This document shows positions 1 through 11,372 of a stretch of 44,833 nt of DNA, in pieces. The stretch comes from Azolla pinnata. Lineage: Eukaryota; Streptophyta; Polypodiopsida; Salviniales; Salviniaceae. Location of the stretch: positions 1-44,833 of the forward strand of contig JBBBWG010027435.1 in assembly GCA_037176905.1 (NCBI GenBank), in the 5' to 3' direction. The position numbers and the translations under genes were made by a program. Numbering within the stretch: position 1 is the stretch's first letter; each line of letters begins with the position of its first letter. The notes beneath the pieces are model-generated. The model did not search any database and had not been told where the DNA came from. It saw only the letters and a program-made list of their open reading frames with translations.

Positions 1-1160
1 AGGTTTCTTGAGATAAGTATGACCACAATGAGTGCCCCTAAGCAAAACATCATGTTGAACGAGTGAATTGTAAAATTCTTATAATACAGTCCCAAACCTA
101 TTTGGCTGTAGTCTCGATGTTCTCGTAGGACAACGTGAATCTTATAAGAGAGAGTGACCCTCTGATATCGAGCCGATTCTCGGTCTCTCTATTGTTCCAC
201 ACTTCATTGCAGTGGTCAAGTGGCAAGACACGAATGGTTGGTTATCTGCCGTCACAAATTCAAAAGTTTTCAATACCCTAGTTCCTTCTTGCTTAACGTG
301 GTTCATGATATAGAGCTTCTCCTAATCAATTACGACGATGCTCGAAATATCTTCCATATCAGTGTCCTGGTAGATTTACCCCATTCTTTTGGACGATGTC
401 TAAGGACAGTTCAATGGTGTTTACAGACAAAAAAAAGAACAAAAAAAAAAGGCATTGTTCCAGTAATTCCGAGAATTCTAACGAGCAGCTAGAATTCATC
501 AGCGCTCGATCGCAGTATCTGGCAAAACCTCGGCGAATTTATCTTTGCATCCCCATCTTTTTGGCAACGGAAATGGTTCGTTCCCAGCAACGGAGATCCC
601 AGCCTCCCCACCAAATCGTTTCCAATGTTCTTTGTCTGTCTCAACGGAGAAACCGAAGCTCCATCTCAGGGAGGCCAGAAGCTCCGAGAGCTGGAAGAAA
701 TTTCGCGGAAAAAAACGCGGCCATCGACAACAGCATGTTATCGGAAACGCTTGCGTGGATCGAAGATCTCCAGATTGTTGGGGGCAAAAGAGGCAGGATC
801 CAGAATTTGTGGGGGGGCCCAAAATATAATTTGCAGGAAACATTTTGGGAAGAAAAGTCTTGTGTGTGCAGAGTATGATGTAACAAAGAGAGGAGATTAA
901 ATCTTTGTTTTTTAAAATCAGAATCAAGGCCCAATCAACAAAGAGGGAAGAAGAAGAGGCGCTGAGAAGATTCTCTCCTCATTTCAGGCGATCTGCTTCT
1001 TTCTTCTTTACCCCTAAATCTAGAGCAACAAATAATAACATTAAAATGCAGCGGCAGAAAAAAAAACCCCAAAAACATTAGAAAAACCAAGAAAAAAAAG
1101 AAAGCTATCAGCTTCAAAATCCGGACAAATGATAGGCTTTTTTTTTTTCCTGGTTGTACC
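1..1160. other. Gene-free stretch, no recognisable product
   Basis: Only short frames are present and none resembles a known protein. Two of them overlap on both strands around 400-930, as expected for non-coding sequence. Short A and T homopolymers occur around 420-460 and 1060-1150. It may be the flank or UTR of a gene outside the window, but I see no splice-supported exon. Confidence 0.5.
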
Positions 1161-1188
1161 AAGTGAAATATTATAAATAAATCAATAA

Positions 1189-1560
1189 GTTATTTATTTA
1201 TTTATTTATTTAGATAAATCTATTGGAAACACACACATGCATCCGAAGGGGAATATATAAATAAACATGTATTTATCCTGGATCATGACATCCATGCATG
1301 TATGCATGCATGCATGCGTGTGTGTGTGCATTGCATGCGCACATGCATGTACGCATGCATGCATGCATGCATGTGTGTGTGTTGTATTGCATGCGTAAAC
1401 CAGTCAGTTTCTTTTGCTTAATTTAAAGCTAGTGCTATAGCTTAGCTAGCTACACTTAGCTTAGCCTCTCTCGTCTTGTACTAAACATCTCTGACTTTTA
1501 CTCATTTCACACTTCACCCTCTATTGTTTGCATGCATTGCATTGCATTGCATTGCAGTAG
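1189..1560. repeat. TTTA, TGCA/TG and TGCAT microsatellites
   Basis: A TTTA run at about 1189-1213 is followed by alternating TGCA and TG repeats at about 1288-1392. A run of the pentamer TGCAT lies at about 1527-1556. Alternating purine-pyrimidine runs like the middle one can adopt non-B DNA; that is general knowledge and not shown here. No coding potential. Confidence 0.85.
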
Positions 1561-1599
1561 CAAGGATAGATAACTGGATTCCCCACGATAAATGACCAA

Positions 1600-1740
1600 G
1601 GGTTTAAGGTTTTAGGGTTTAGGATTTAGGGTTTAGGGTTAAGGGTTAAGGGTTTTAGGTTTTAGGGTTTAGGGTTAAGGGTTAATGGTGTTTAGGGTAT
1701 AGGGTTTTAGGTGTTAGGGTTTAGGGTTTTAGGGTTCAAA
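1600..1740. repeat. Degenerate plant-type telomere-like repeat (TTTAGGG variants)
   Basis: About 130 bp of tandem TTTAGGG, TTAAGGG and TTTTAGG variants. Plant telomeres are TTTAGGG on the 3'-terminal strand. Here the copies are degenerate and short, so this is an interstitial telomere-like tract and not a chromosome end. Confidence 0.85.
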
Positions 1741-2835
1741 ACACTACAAGGCCACAACCCTAAGTAGAGGGACATTATAGTTGACTACAAACTCTCGGCA
1801 TCTGTCTGTATAGGAAATCTTTGTTTGCGCCTTGTCGGAATCTCCCCCATACATCTTCGTAAATGTATCCCTACTGCACGTGAAGCTTGAGTATCGGCGT
1901 TTCGGGGAAACACTGATCGTTCATTCGTTCGTTCGTTCGTTCGTTCGTTCGTTCATTCGTTCGTTCATCGATCGATGCACATGATGATGATACTTCGATC
2001 TAATGGTACGCTCCAGAGTGTCACTTCCTCGAGCCAAAACCAAGCCTCGTCACGTGGACACAAGGGAGCCTCCTCTTGGATGGTCTTCCGAGTCAAAGCC
2101 CTGATTTTTTGAAGCCCACGAGTTCCGGATCGCTCATACGGCCGCATCTGGCATCTGCAACATGAACAGCGGAGCTTAGATTTTTCGCTAAGTATGGCGC
2201 CGGCTATAGCCAGCTATAGCTATAGATATCGCTAGCGCATCATGACCGAAACCAGAGACTTCACAACTGAAGAAGAAGCGGGGGTTTGGGAAGGGGGTCT
2301 CCGGAGCGAGTGGCGGGTGTTTAGGCCAAGCAACGATCATGTTCCGTCCTCGAATTCAGTCGATGGATTGGATAGAGATGATTGCCTGTGTGTTGACCCT
2401 TCATCTTGCTAGAGCCCGATCCGTAGATGCCATTATTATTATCATCATTATTACCACCCAGCCAGAGGGCGATTTAGCTCTAGCGGGCAACTAGTGTCTG
2501 TGTGTTAAAAACTTGCACCATGTGATCGGAGGATCTATCAGGCTCTGGGGAAAATCTTACTGCTAGATCACCGTTGTTGGCATTGCTCTGTCTGCCGCTG
2601 CCATTGCCAATAATTCGCTTTACCTACAAAGAGGCTATATAGCCTATCGATTTCGTGGAAACTGGAACAAAGATTTGTTGAGGCTTCTGTATGGGCATGT
2701 TTGCAATGCCGGATTAGCCTGCGATCATCACGCACATTATCGAATGCCAGATTGGCCCCAATCTACGTATATTGCTCGGGATAATCGTGATTTTTCTTCA
2801 TTGGCCAACTTCTGAAGAGCCAGCAATTAGCATTT
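1741..2835. other. Gene-free stretch with a GTTC microsatellite
   Basis: A GTTC tetranucleotide tract lies at about 1918-1970. The remaining sequence has no frame resembling a known protein and no splice-supported exon. Confidence 0.5.
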
Positions 2836-3290
2836 CACATACACGCATGCACGCATGCATACATACGATGTGATGCGTGCATGCGCGCGCACATACATAC
2901 GCACGTGCATACATTCCATGCAGACATGCATGCATGGGTACATACGTACACGGATGCACACATGCATCCACACACGCACATGCATGCGCACACACATGCG
3001 TGGATGCACGAATACATACATGCGCACGTGCGTGGTTGGGCACACATATGCATGCATGCACGCAACGCACACACGTGTGCATGCATGCCATGCAGACACA
3101 TCACATGCCGAGCTACATACATAGCTTATCTACACACGCATTGTCATGTATGCGGAGCGATGCATGCACATGAGCGCGGCGCGCACGGGCGACATCACCC
3201 ATGATCCCATCCATCCATGCATCCATCCATCCACCCATGCATCCACCCATGCATCCATCCATGCACCATCCATCCACCACCATCATGATG
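2836..3290. repeat. Long ATGC-rich alternating tract with CATC repeats
   Basis: From about 2836 to 3160 the sequence is largely alternating purine-pyrimidine, built from CATG, CACG, TGCA and ACATAC words. From about 3205 to 3285 it becomes CATC/CATG tetranucleotide repeats. Open frames on both strands here encode only low-complexity Cys/His/Met/Ala/Thr strings, which follow from the repeat. It lies 0.7-1.1 kb upstream of the SPEAR-like gene. Confidence 0.85.
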
Positions 3291-3539
3291 ATGATGGTGG
3301 CGCACGGCGAGATCGGCATGCATCATGCATACGCATGTGACAAACCCGTAATCGAGGAGGAGAAGTCATCCCAAATCCAAAGAATCCACGTATCCATGCA
3401 TCCGGCGTCATGCATGCGACATGCATGCGAGCGATGGCGACGATGGCGACGCGAGCTAGGAACTAGAGACTTTAATTCGCCCTTTCGCTTCTCCCCTTTT
3501 CCTGAACGATTCCAGCTGCTGCTGCTGCTGCTCAAATGC

Positions 3540-3969
3540 TCTTGTTATTAAGCTTTCCTCTCTTCTGCTTGCTTTGCTTTGCTTTGCTTTGCTTTGCTCT
3601 CTTTCTTTCTCCACCACGCCTGTAATTAACTGTGGCTCTGCCGCCGCATTCCGATCCATCTCCGTCGCCATGGGATGATCGATTCATACATGGACGATTC
3701 CTGCAGCCATCCGACAAGCTCCGCTCAGCCGCAATCTGCTACCAATCTGCATCCATCAATCTGCATCTATCATTCTCTCCACCTATCTCATTCAATCAAT
3801 CGATCAATCAATCCATCTATCTAGTGATCGATCGATCAATCAATCTATCTATCGATCGATCAATCCATCTATCTAGTGATCGATCTATCTATCTATCTGT
3901 CGATCGATCGATCTATCTATCTATCTATCTATCGTTCGATCGATCGCATCTATCGATCTCTTATCCCTT
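3540..3969 (+). promoter_or_regulatory. Probable 5' UTR/promoter-proximal repeats of the SPEAR-like gene
   Basis: The pentamer TTTGC repeats at about 3564-3600. ATCT/ATCG/ATCA tetranucleotide runs cover about 3790-3955, ending 15 bp before the start codon at 3970. No clear TATA box was found, so the transcription start is unknown. Transcription of this tract is inferred from its position only. Confidence 0.4.
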
Positions 3970-6173
3970 ATGATGCTCGGCCCCAGCGCGGCGGCGATGA
4001 TCGCACAGCAGCAGCATTGTCGCGGCTATGGCGGCGGCGGCGGCGGCGGGCGGCGCGGGAAGAAGCGGCCGAGCAATAAGCCGCCGCAGCGCGGCCTCGG
4101 CGTGGCTCAGCTCGAGAAGATACGCATCGAAGAACAGCGCAGAGCATTATCATCATCGTCTTCTTCTTCTTCTTCTTCTTCTTCTTCTTCTTCTTCTTCT
4201 GCTTCTTCTGCTTCTTCTTCTTCTTCTTCTTCTTCTGCAGCTGCTGCTGCTTCCTCCGCCATGTCCTTCCTTGGCCTCCTTCCTCCTCCTCCTCCTCCTC
4301 CTCCTTCGGCCCTGCTCTTCACAAACCTTCCCCCTCCTCATCTTCTTCCTCATCCTCACTGTCGCCTTGCTTCTTCTTTTCCTTCTTCTCCTTCTTCTTC
4401 TTACAACCATCGTCCGCAAGCTCCTCATCCTCAGATTCCTCGTCGCCATCTCCGCCCACATCGACATCCTTACCACCTCCACTACTACGTCTGCGACGAC
4501 GAGGGCGACGACGAGGGCGACGACGACGACGATGATGATCCCCAGCAGCTCCTTCCCCCCCGCCGCCCCTTGATCTCTCGCAGCGCCCTTCCTCATCTCC
4601 TCCGCCCCTCCTCCACCAAACCTCGCCTAGCTTCTCCTCCCGCTCCTCCTCCCCATCATCCTCCGCCCCGCAGCTCGAATGCCGATGCCAAGCTGCCTTG
4701 CATCATGATGCTCGATGCACTAGGCTGGAGCGCTTGTACGCAGCTCGCAGCGGCGGATGCTTCTCCTCCTTCTGCCGCCGCCGCAGCATCATCAGCATCA
4801 TCAGCACCATCATCATCATCAGCAGCATCATCAGCATCAACATCAGCATCAGCATCAGCATCATCATCATCATCATCATCATCAACATCACGCCCATCAT
4901 CGGCGGCGCTTGCTACGCAAGAGCCAGTGATGATGGAGCTCTCTTCTTTCCAAAGATTCCCGGGATCACGCGATGCCCCGGGGTCATCATCATCGATCGC
5001 AAGCAGCGAGTACGATCACGACGGCAGCAGGATCAAGCTCGGCTTGGGGCTGTCGCCGGCGGCGGCTTATTATTGTCCTCGTGTTGCGGCCGCCGCCACT
5101 CATCCTGCAACTGCAGCAGCAGCTGCTGCTTGTCAGAGCTGCAGCAGCAGCGATGGCGCCAAGGCTCATCAAGCTCAATACGGAGGATCTCTTGAGCCCA
5201 CTGTCGCCACTCAGTACTCGCAAGGGTAACAAAAAACCAAAACCAAAAACAAAGGAGAAAGAAAACACAGAATCGAAACGGAAAGAGAGAAGGAATTCTC
5301 CTTCCTTGGCCCCGTTTCCACAGATTCCAACGCCGGTTTTCACAGATTACTGTGTCGCCCTAACCCTAACCCTAACCCTAACCCTAACCCTAACCCTAAC
5401 CCTAACCCTAACGCGTAACCCTAACCCTAACCCTAAGATGTGTGTTGCAGGAGGAGGAGGCGGAGGAGCAGCGATGGGTTTCTGTCGCTGGCGGCGCCGG
5501 GCGGCGGCGGCGGCGGCGTTTCAGCCGCCAGCAGCAGAGCGGATCAGATCTCCACCGTACGTTCGCAGAACTCATAGATTTGTTTAGACGCATGCAAAAA
5601 TCCAGAGAAATAAATAAACCAACAAATAAATCCATAAATAAATAAATAAATACACGTATTGGGACACGGAGGTAGTGTACAATCTACGTACATATACACA
5701 CATACGTACGTACATACGCACATACATACGCACATACATACGCACATACATACATGCAGGCATGCATGCATGCATACATTCATACATATACATATATAAT
5801 ATATATAAACTATTATTTACTTATATATATATATATATAAACTATTATTTACTAATATATATATATATATGTATATGCATTTCTTAGGAAATAATTGTTT
5901 GATGGAAATAAATATTGGAACAAAACCCCGGGATATCTCTGCTTTGTACCATTCTGGTCTGATCTCTCTGGCTCTGATTTTCTTCTTTTTTTGCGTTGAG
6001 CGTTTTGTGCGCACACACACACACACCTCAGAATCACTTTTGTTTTTGGTTTTCTGTTTGTGTTGTCTGCATAGGACACACAAAACTCTTCTTCTGATTG
6101 ATCTCCTCCAAATCTGGAGCATACAAAATCCTAATATATACTATATATAATGCATAGTATGCATAGTATATAT

Positions 6174-6208
<35 letters not shown>

Positions 6209-7089
6209 TAGATCTATAATGTATGTATGTGTTGTTATGTGTTTTTTTTACTGATTGTTTGTATGATGGATGGTGCATCATTCCAAATGTCTTCTAAATA
6301 CTACTACTACTACTACTACTAACAACAATCACCACCACCACCACCACCACAACAACAAACATTGGCCCATTTCGTTAGATTGTCGGTTCCCCCCGATTCC
6401 TTCTTCGTCGCAGGTCGTTAGACTGTCGGGTTCCAGAAAGCTATTGATAATAGTTGGTGGTGTTGTGAGTGTCACATTCTTTGCATCGCATCGCATCGCA
6501 TCGCATCGCATCGTGTTGCATTTGCATTGCGTTCTTCGGCGATCCGCATCAACGCAAAGCGTGGGACAACTAACTGTGTTCGAAGAGAAGAAAGACCGAT
6601 GGCCTAGTAACTGACTATAGGCTGGAGGCGACAGATGTGTGTGTATGTATGTTGTACCCACATTGCCCCAATCTTGTTAAAATGGATCAATCACAGCCTC
6701 ATAACTATCGATCCCAACGTATGTATGTACGTATGCGCTCGCGTTTGTATGTTCGTACGTACGTACGCGGTCCTCTCCTGCAAACCCTCTTCTACTTTCG
6801 TTGCTCCGCACCCTTTAGGGTTTAGGGAGCTTTTAGGGTTTGCTTTTGCTGTTTCTCTCTTTTTCTTCCTTTGCTGCCTTCCAAAAGAAAAATCCTATTC
6901 ATTAGATATCAAAAATGATAGCCAGAAGGCTGAAGATTACAACAGATAGAATATCTTACAGACAAGAATTTGTGCATCTGCTTTGCTTGTTCTCCTTTTC
7001 CTTTTTTACCTTCTTATGTTCAGGTGGGCGCCGTGGACGAGGAGGAGGAGTGCTCGAGGAGCCCCTTGGATCTGTCCCTCAAGCTTTGA
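3970..7089 (+). CDS. SPEAR/TIE (SPOROCYTELESS-like) EAR-motif transcriptional repressor
   Basis: Three exons: 3970-5225, 5451-5556 and 7024-7089, with GT-AG introns. The exon lengths (1256, 106, 66 nt) keep one frame to a TGA stop, giving 475 aa. Residues 33-58 contain the family signature PPQRGLGVAQLEKIRIEEQ, the conserved N-terminal block of SPL/NZZ, SPEAR and TIE proteins. An ELSSFQRF block lies at 323-330, an LGLGL (LxLxL) at 357-361, and the last residues are SPLDLSLKL, a C-terminal EAR motif. Known family members are nuclear adaptors that recruit TOPLESS-type corepressors through the EAR motif and bind TCP or other transcription factors in reproductive and leaf development. The middle is low-complexity: Ser tracts from TCT and TCA repeats (4147-4250, 4786-4890), plus Pro/His and Asp/Glu runs, making it longer than most relatives I recall. 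The family call is firm; the precise orthologue is not determinable. Confidence 0.88.
4147..4250 (+). repeat. Coding TCT/GCT trinucleotide tract (poly-Ser)
   Basis: A pyrimidine-rich TCT repeat with GCT interruptions, translated as Ser with a few Ala directly after the SPEAR signature. The opposite strand reads as poly-Glu or poly-Arg, which is a shadow. Trinucleotide units allow length change without breaking the frame. Confidence 0.85.
4786..4890 (+). repeat. Coding TCA/GCA trinucleotide tract (Ser/Ala)
   Basis: Tandem TCA with GCA, ACA and CCA variants. In the gene frame it gives Ser/Ala/Thr. In the other forward frames it would give His/Gln- or Ile-rich strings that have no support. Confidence 0.85.
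5358..5436. repeat. Interstitial telomeric repeat of the 6-bp CCCTAA (TTAGGG) type
   Basis: Roughly a dozen near-perfect CCCTAA units with one interruption near 5412, inside intron 1 (5226-5450) of the SPEAR-like gene and ending 14 bp before the exon 2 acceptor. The unit is 6 bp and not the usual plant 7-bp CCCTAAA. Confidence 0.92.
5557..7023 (+). repeat. Intron 2 of the SPEAR-like gene, packed with microsatellites
   Basis: This 1467-bp intron holds, in order: AAAT/AAATA repeats (about 5610-5652), CATA/CGTA tetranucleotides (about 5690-5775), AT runs (about 5778-5870), a CA run near 6010, a GATA tract (about 6171-6208), ACT and CAC triplets (about 6300-6350), and a TCGCA pentamer run (about 6483-6515). 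A short TTTAGGG pair lies near 6815-6840. Frames in this region encode only repeat-derived strings. Confidence 0.8.
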
Positions 7090-8018
7090 AGACAAATCGA
7101 CATCTGTTTTGTGAACAAAACCAGAAGGAAGGAAGAAGGAAACTTGTGTTTGGGTATTTATCAAGCTTTCTTGCCAATTCTTGCTTCATGGATAGAGAAT
7201 TTGCCCTATGCCTGTTTGATCCTATGGATGGATAGATGGAAAAAAAATGAACTGCTCTCTGTGTCTGTCTGTGATACAAATCCATGTAATCTAATTCCTT
7301 GAATTTTAACAAGCAAAACATCGGTGTCTCTTGTGGACGTACACATCTTCTGACGATCGATCGATCGATCGATGGATTGATTGATGGATGGATGGGATAC
7401 TTACTTACCTTACGATTGTCTGGGTACAACAAGGAAACATGTGACGCGGAAATGGCATCTTAGGTAAAATCGACCAATCGGCGCTTCACCCCCTTGTCGT
7501 TTTCGCTTGCATTGGCTTCTGATGCTCCGTACGCCGACGAGAAATTCGCCCCCCGTACTCGAAAAGAAATCGTTCGGCGCATCCGCGAGTTGCTCAAGTT
7601 ACTTACGGTGACGGATCGTTCGGGATAATATCCTGAAGTCCCATGTTTCGCGGAACCTGGCGACGCAGCGCCGTTCTCTGTCCTCTCCCTGTCGCGGATT
7701 GATTGGATGCACAAACATTATTGTCCTCGCTTGTCTCATTGGGTCATACTCTCTCTTAAGTGAGTGGATACACAAACATTATTGTACGCCTTGTCTCATG
7801 GGTCAGTATGTCTTTCTTTCATACCGAAGCAGAGCGAGTGGCACTCAACCATGAGGGATGGGAACTGGGCTTGGGCCTTAAACCCAACTACGCACTCAGC
7901 TTACTGTGTTTTGGTGAAGAAAGTTGGAGAGTTACTGATATGATTGCGAACGACCTCCCCCCATTGCATCCGTGGCCACTGCGGACCATTGAAGTTGCGG
8001 CACCTCCATGGCTGGGGT
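7090..8018. other. 3' flank of the SPEAR-like gene; no gene seen
   Basis: The first part is likely 3' UTR. A GATC/GATG repeat lies at about 7355-7400. An imperfect direct duplication of about 45 bp (TGGATACACAAACATTATTG core) occurs at about 7704-7748 and 7764-7807. Frames at 7460-7714 and 7760-8032 have no recognisable similarity and I do not call them. Confidence 0.5.
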
Positions 8019-8425
8019 TGTTATGGGCATAACCTTAGGAACCAAATTGAAAGGCTGATTCGAATAGTTTAAGATCTTGTTGTTTCAATGGGAAACTCGT
8101 TTATCCTAGGACTCAAACAAAACTTATATGATTAATAGACAGGTGTGATTGCACCTAGTGGTAAGGGAGCTGTACAAAAAGGGGATTAACTATCTCCTTT
8201 TATTACAAACATCTTGCGACTCTATATTAAAGTGATGCTAGACTAGATTTGTATTTGTCACTTCGAACGTATAATCCAAGGCGCTATTTTGTAGTATGGT
8301 GGTATAGATAATATGTTGAATTCCTCTTCAGTCTTCGCTTTGGGGGTAGTTAGAGTGGCTAAGTACCCTTAATCCATGCTATTCTTTCATAATCTTCTCC
8401 AATCTTGCTCATCATTAGTAGATCC
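8019..8425 (+). repeat. 5' LTR-like repeat
   Basis: This is the first copy of the direct repeat pair, beginning near a TGTTATGG and ending near AATCTTGCTCATCATTAG. The 3' 60 bp are the best-conserved part against the second copy. It is longer than the second copy, which implies indels in one or both. Confidence 0.55.
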
Positions 8426-10011
8426 ATAAGATTTAGTATCAAAACTACTTAGAATGAAGCATATGTTTGTTTGCATTTGAGTACATTTCAATTAAACTTA
8501 TCATAAACTTTGAAATAATGCAAACATTATCATTATTTAATACAAAGTGTTTATTACGATTTGGTTCATTGTCATTATTAAATTAATATTTTTTAAAAAT
8601 ATCTTTATATTGTAGTATATATAGTTCAAAGAAATTAATGTCATTTTAAAACAACCTTGGTTGTTCAAGTGGTTGTTAAAAAATGGTTTGAAAATGTAGA
8701 TCATGGTTTCAATTTCATTTTATGACTAATGACAATTTTCTTCTTAAAGCACACGTATTTTTTCCATTTGAACGTGTTCATTTTCCAAACCTTGGAATGT
8801 CACTTAGGTCAAATTGTGGTCCCTTACCATCTATAACCTAATGCTCACTTGTTAGGCTAGGACTCTCATATATATTATATTTATTTATATTTTACTTGTG
8901 CAACTTGGGATCTATTAAAAGATGATTTAAAGAGCTAAGACCATTAACATGGACATAATATAATTAATATTTTTCAAGATTTATTTCACAAGTCAAATAT
9001 AATGAAATATTGATATTAAACAAACATGATTAAGCCTGGGGGAGCTACTATTTATTAATATGTCACTTCCATGGTTTTTTCATCTAATATTATTACAATA
9101 TATGTTCTAAAAAATTATCTAATATGTCTAGAGAAATATTGATCTAAGATATTTCTTATTATTTTGCTATTAATTTTCATAAACATATTGGAAATTAAGT
9201 TTTCTTCTAAAATTTTATTCCGAAAAATTTATCAAATGACAATAAATTGTCAAATGCCTATATTAGTTTCTTATCATAGCGCAAGATTTGCAAGATGGTA
9301 GTTTGAGTTTTCTCGACTTAGCTTGAACCTGCGATGTCTGTGGTAAATATGATATATATAATGAAATACTAAAGTGATTTATATAGATACTTTTTATAGG
9401 ACGTTGGAGTTAAAATTAGAAAATGGATAAGAATCGAACATTATAACCCCACATTATTAAACTATATGCATAAGACTAAGAAAATTCACAAACCTCATTT
9501 TGAAGTTTAGAGTCCTATTTTGAACTCCACTAATTAGTTATGTCGCATGTGAGTTAGGTGGTGAAGTTGTAGCTTAAAGGCGCAAACTTTACAATTCGAA
9601 AAAACTTACCGATGTTAAGGAGAAATTTGTTAATATATTCAAATGACAATTTTTACAACCACCTTCTCAAATCGAGTAACACAAAGCCTTATGATTTTAT
9701 TTAATAAGTTATCTCGTTCTCTTAATGATTATGTTCATTATACTAGAATTCTAATAAGAAAATCTTGATTTGAGGGAGCAAAAAAGTTAATTACTTCTTT
9801 CCTTTAATAGGATGTCAAACTCTAACTATGATCTAGGAACCTTAGAAGTTGATATTGTAATTATACTTCAATGCATCCGCACTTTTAATGAACGATCTTT
9901 AACAGGCTCCAATAATGAACGATCATTTAGCAATGATGAGACTGGTAAAATATTATGTGCATTCTTTTAATATGTGCACATTGCAAGAAAAAGGGAAATA
10001 TGAAAGACAAT

Positions 10012-10332
10012 TGTTAATAGCTTTATAGGTCAATTCAATGGTTACTTTGAATGGTTTAAGGGTAAAATAATTGAGAAACCCATATGATAACACTTAGTTT
10101 GTCTATATATAAAGGGGACAAACAACACCCTTTTGTTACGGTATTTTATGATATTGTAAAGACTCTCTTGGTGAAACGAGACTCTTTGTCATTGAATCTA
10201 AAATAAATATTTTGTGATATAGGATAATTAATGTTTTAGATTTGTCATCTTGCATGTAAGGGTGGTTATACACCCTTAATCACCTCTATTCTTCCTAAAT
10301 CTTTTGTAATCTTGCTCATGATTGGTAACACC
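10012..10332 (+). repeat. 3' LTR-like repeat
   Basis: This is the second copy of the pair. It contains a TATA-like CTATATATAAAGGGG at about 10104-10118, which would fit an LTR promoter at the U3/R junction. It ends near AATCTTGCTCATGATTGG. Confidence 0.55.
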
Positions 10333-11140
10333 ACAGTATGGGCGGGAACCGTCTCTAGGGCCACAAGGGAGAATTGCAGTTTGAGTCATCATATTAACAT
10401 GCATTGGATTGGCATGGTCGTTACATTGGACATGCTTTGGATAGAGAATAACATTCCTAGATAATCAACCACGGCTATAACGGTATCATGGTTCTGAATA
10501 TGGCTGACCTCTTAGAGCCTCTGTTTGAATCATTCAATCACTTTTCTAGTATCACATGATTGTGCTCTAGATCATATAATGAAATCGTCTTGAACCACAG
10601 ACATCCTGCTTTCTTTTGTTTGGCGTCACCACCCTAGCTTAGAACCATGACAACGCCATATGAGCTAGCAACAATATCTGCACAATAAACATAGTATGGA
10701 ACAAGTATATATGTTCTCAAGAAGTTGAGGGTGAATATTTCCGATTTTAATCTAACCTAAAGAACTGAGACCTTGGAAGAACAATGAGAAGATTAACCTA
10801 TCAGCCGCCATTTTTTTGTAATCGTACTATTGATGTATGATACTGGTCTCGCACACTGTGGGCCATTCCTACGTCGAACAAACATTGGATCGATCAAAAT
10901 GGAAAGGAATTTTAACAGTTGCAACACCACTTGCTTGATCCTTTACAAAGGGGGGGAAAAAATGGCAGGTGATTGTAAGCCTATCTATGCTGAGTCATGA
11001 TGATAGAATCAGTCAGATCATGCCTCTATCCAAGTTTCCTTGACCTTTTCTTGGGGGCAGCTGACCTTGTCTTCTTGGGGCCAACTTTGGAGGCTTGGAC
11101 TCTGTCAATAATGAGCACACTTCATCAATGCGAGTGTGAG
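10333..11140. other. Intergenic; nothing recognised
   Basis: AT-rich to mixed sequence without a credible frame. It forms the upstream region of the dirigent gene. Confidence 0.5.
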
Positions 11141-11150
11141 GGTGTGTGTA

Positions 11151-11157
11151 TATAAAA
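11151..11157 (+). promoter_or_regulatory. TATA box of the dirigent-protein gene
   Basis: TATAAAA, preceded by a GTGTGTA run, lies 216-222 bp upstream of the ATG. Transcription would start about 30 bp downstream, giving a 5' leader of roughly 180-190 nt that contains a CACAGA repeat near 11253-11270. This is inferred from consensus and position. Confidence 0.6.
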
Positions 11158-11372
11158 AGCACACACACTTCCCTCATAGTTGTACCCAATCCTAAAACCA
11201 ATCCTAAGGAGAAACACTTAGCATCTAGCTCTAGATTGTCCCCCCAGGAGTCACACAGACACAGACACAGAGAGCATCGGAGAGTTTGTTCGAGAAGAGC
11301 ATCGCATTACGATCGATCGATCGATCCGGCTCCAACCCAACAACCGAATCGGGCGCAGACGAATCCACCACG

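Larger units (their letters stand above)
8019..10332 (+). mobile_element. Decayed, apparently non-autonomous LTR retrotransposon
   Basis: Two diverged direct repeats align by eye over most of their length: about 8019-8425 and about 10012-10332. Shared words include GAATRGTTTAAG, AAAGGGGA followed by CYYTTTTRTTAC, ACCCTTAAT, and a 3' end AATCTTGCTCAT. Just after the first copy, TAGTATCAAAAC (about 8434-8445) resembles the initiator-Met tRNA primer-binding site TGGTATCAGAGC with three mismatches. Before the second copy is a purine-rich AAGAAAAAGGGA (about 9984-9995), a possible polypurine tract. The 1.6 kb between the repeats is AT-rich with no gag or pol frame. Boundaries are approximate and no target-site duplication was verified. 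Confidence 0.6.

Noticed and set aside
2798..3204. Overlapping frames on both strands encoding Cys/His/Met-rich strings
   Set aside because: They are translations of ATGC-type repeats, open in several frames at once.
4028..4596. Poly-Leu frame (+) and Arg/Glu-rich frames (-) over the SPEAR-like exon 1
   Set aside because: They are shadows of the TCT/CTT repeats. The SPEAR frame has the conserved signature and splices in frame to the EAR motif.
7460..8032. Frames at 7460-7714 (-) and 7760-8032 (+) as small genes
   Set aside because: No recognisable similarity, no supporting start context, and they overlap a local direct duplication and the edge of the LTR-like repeat.
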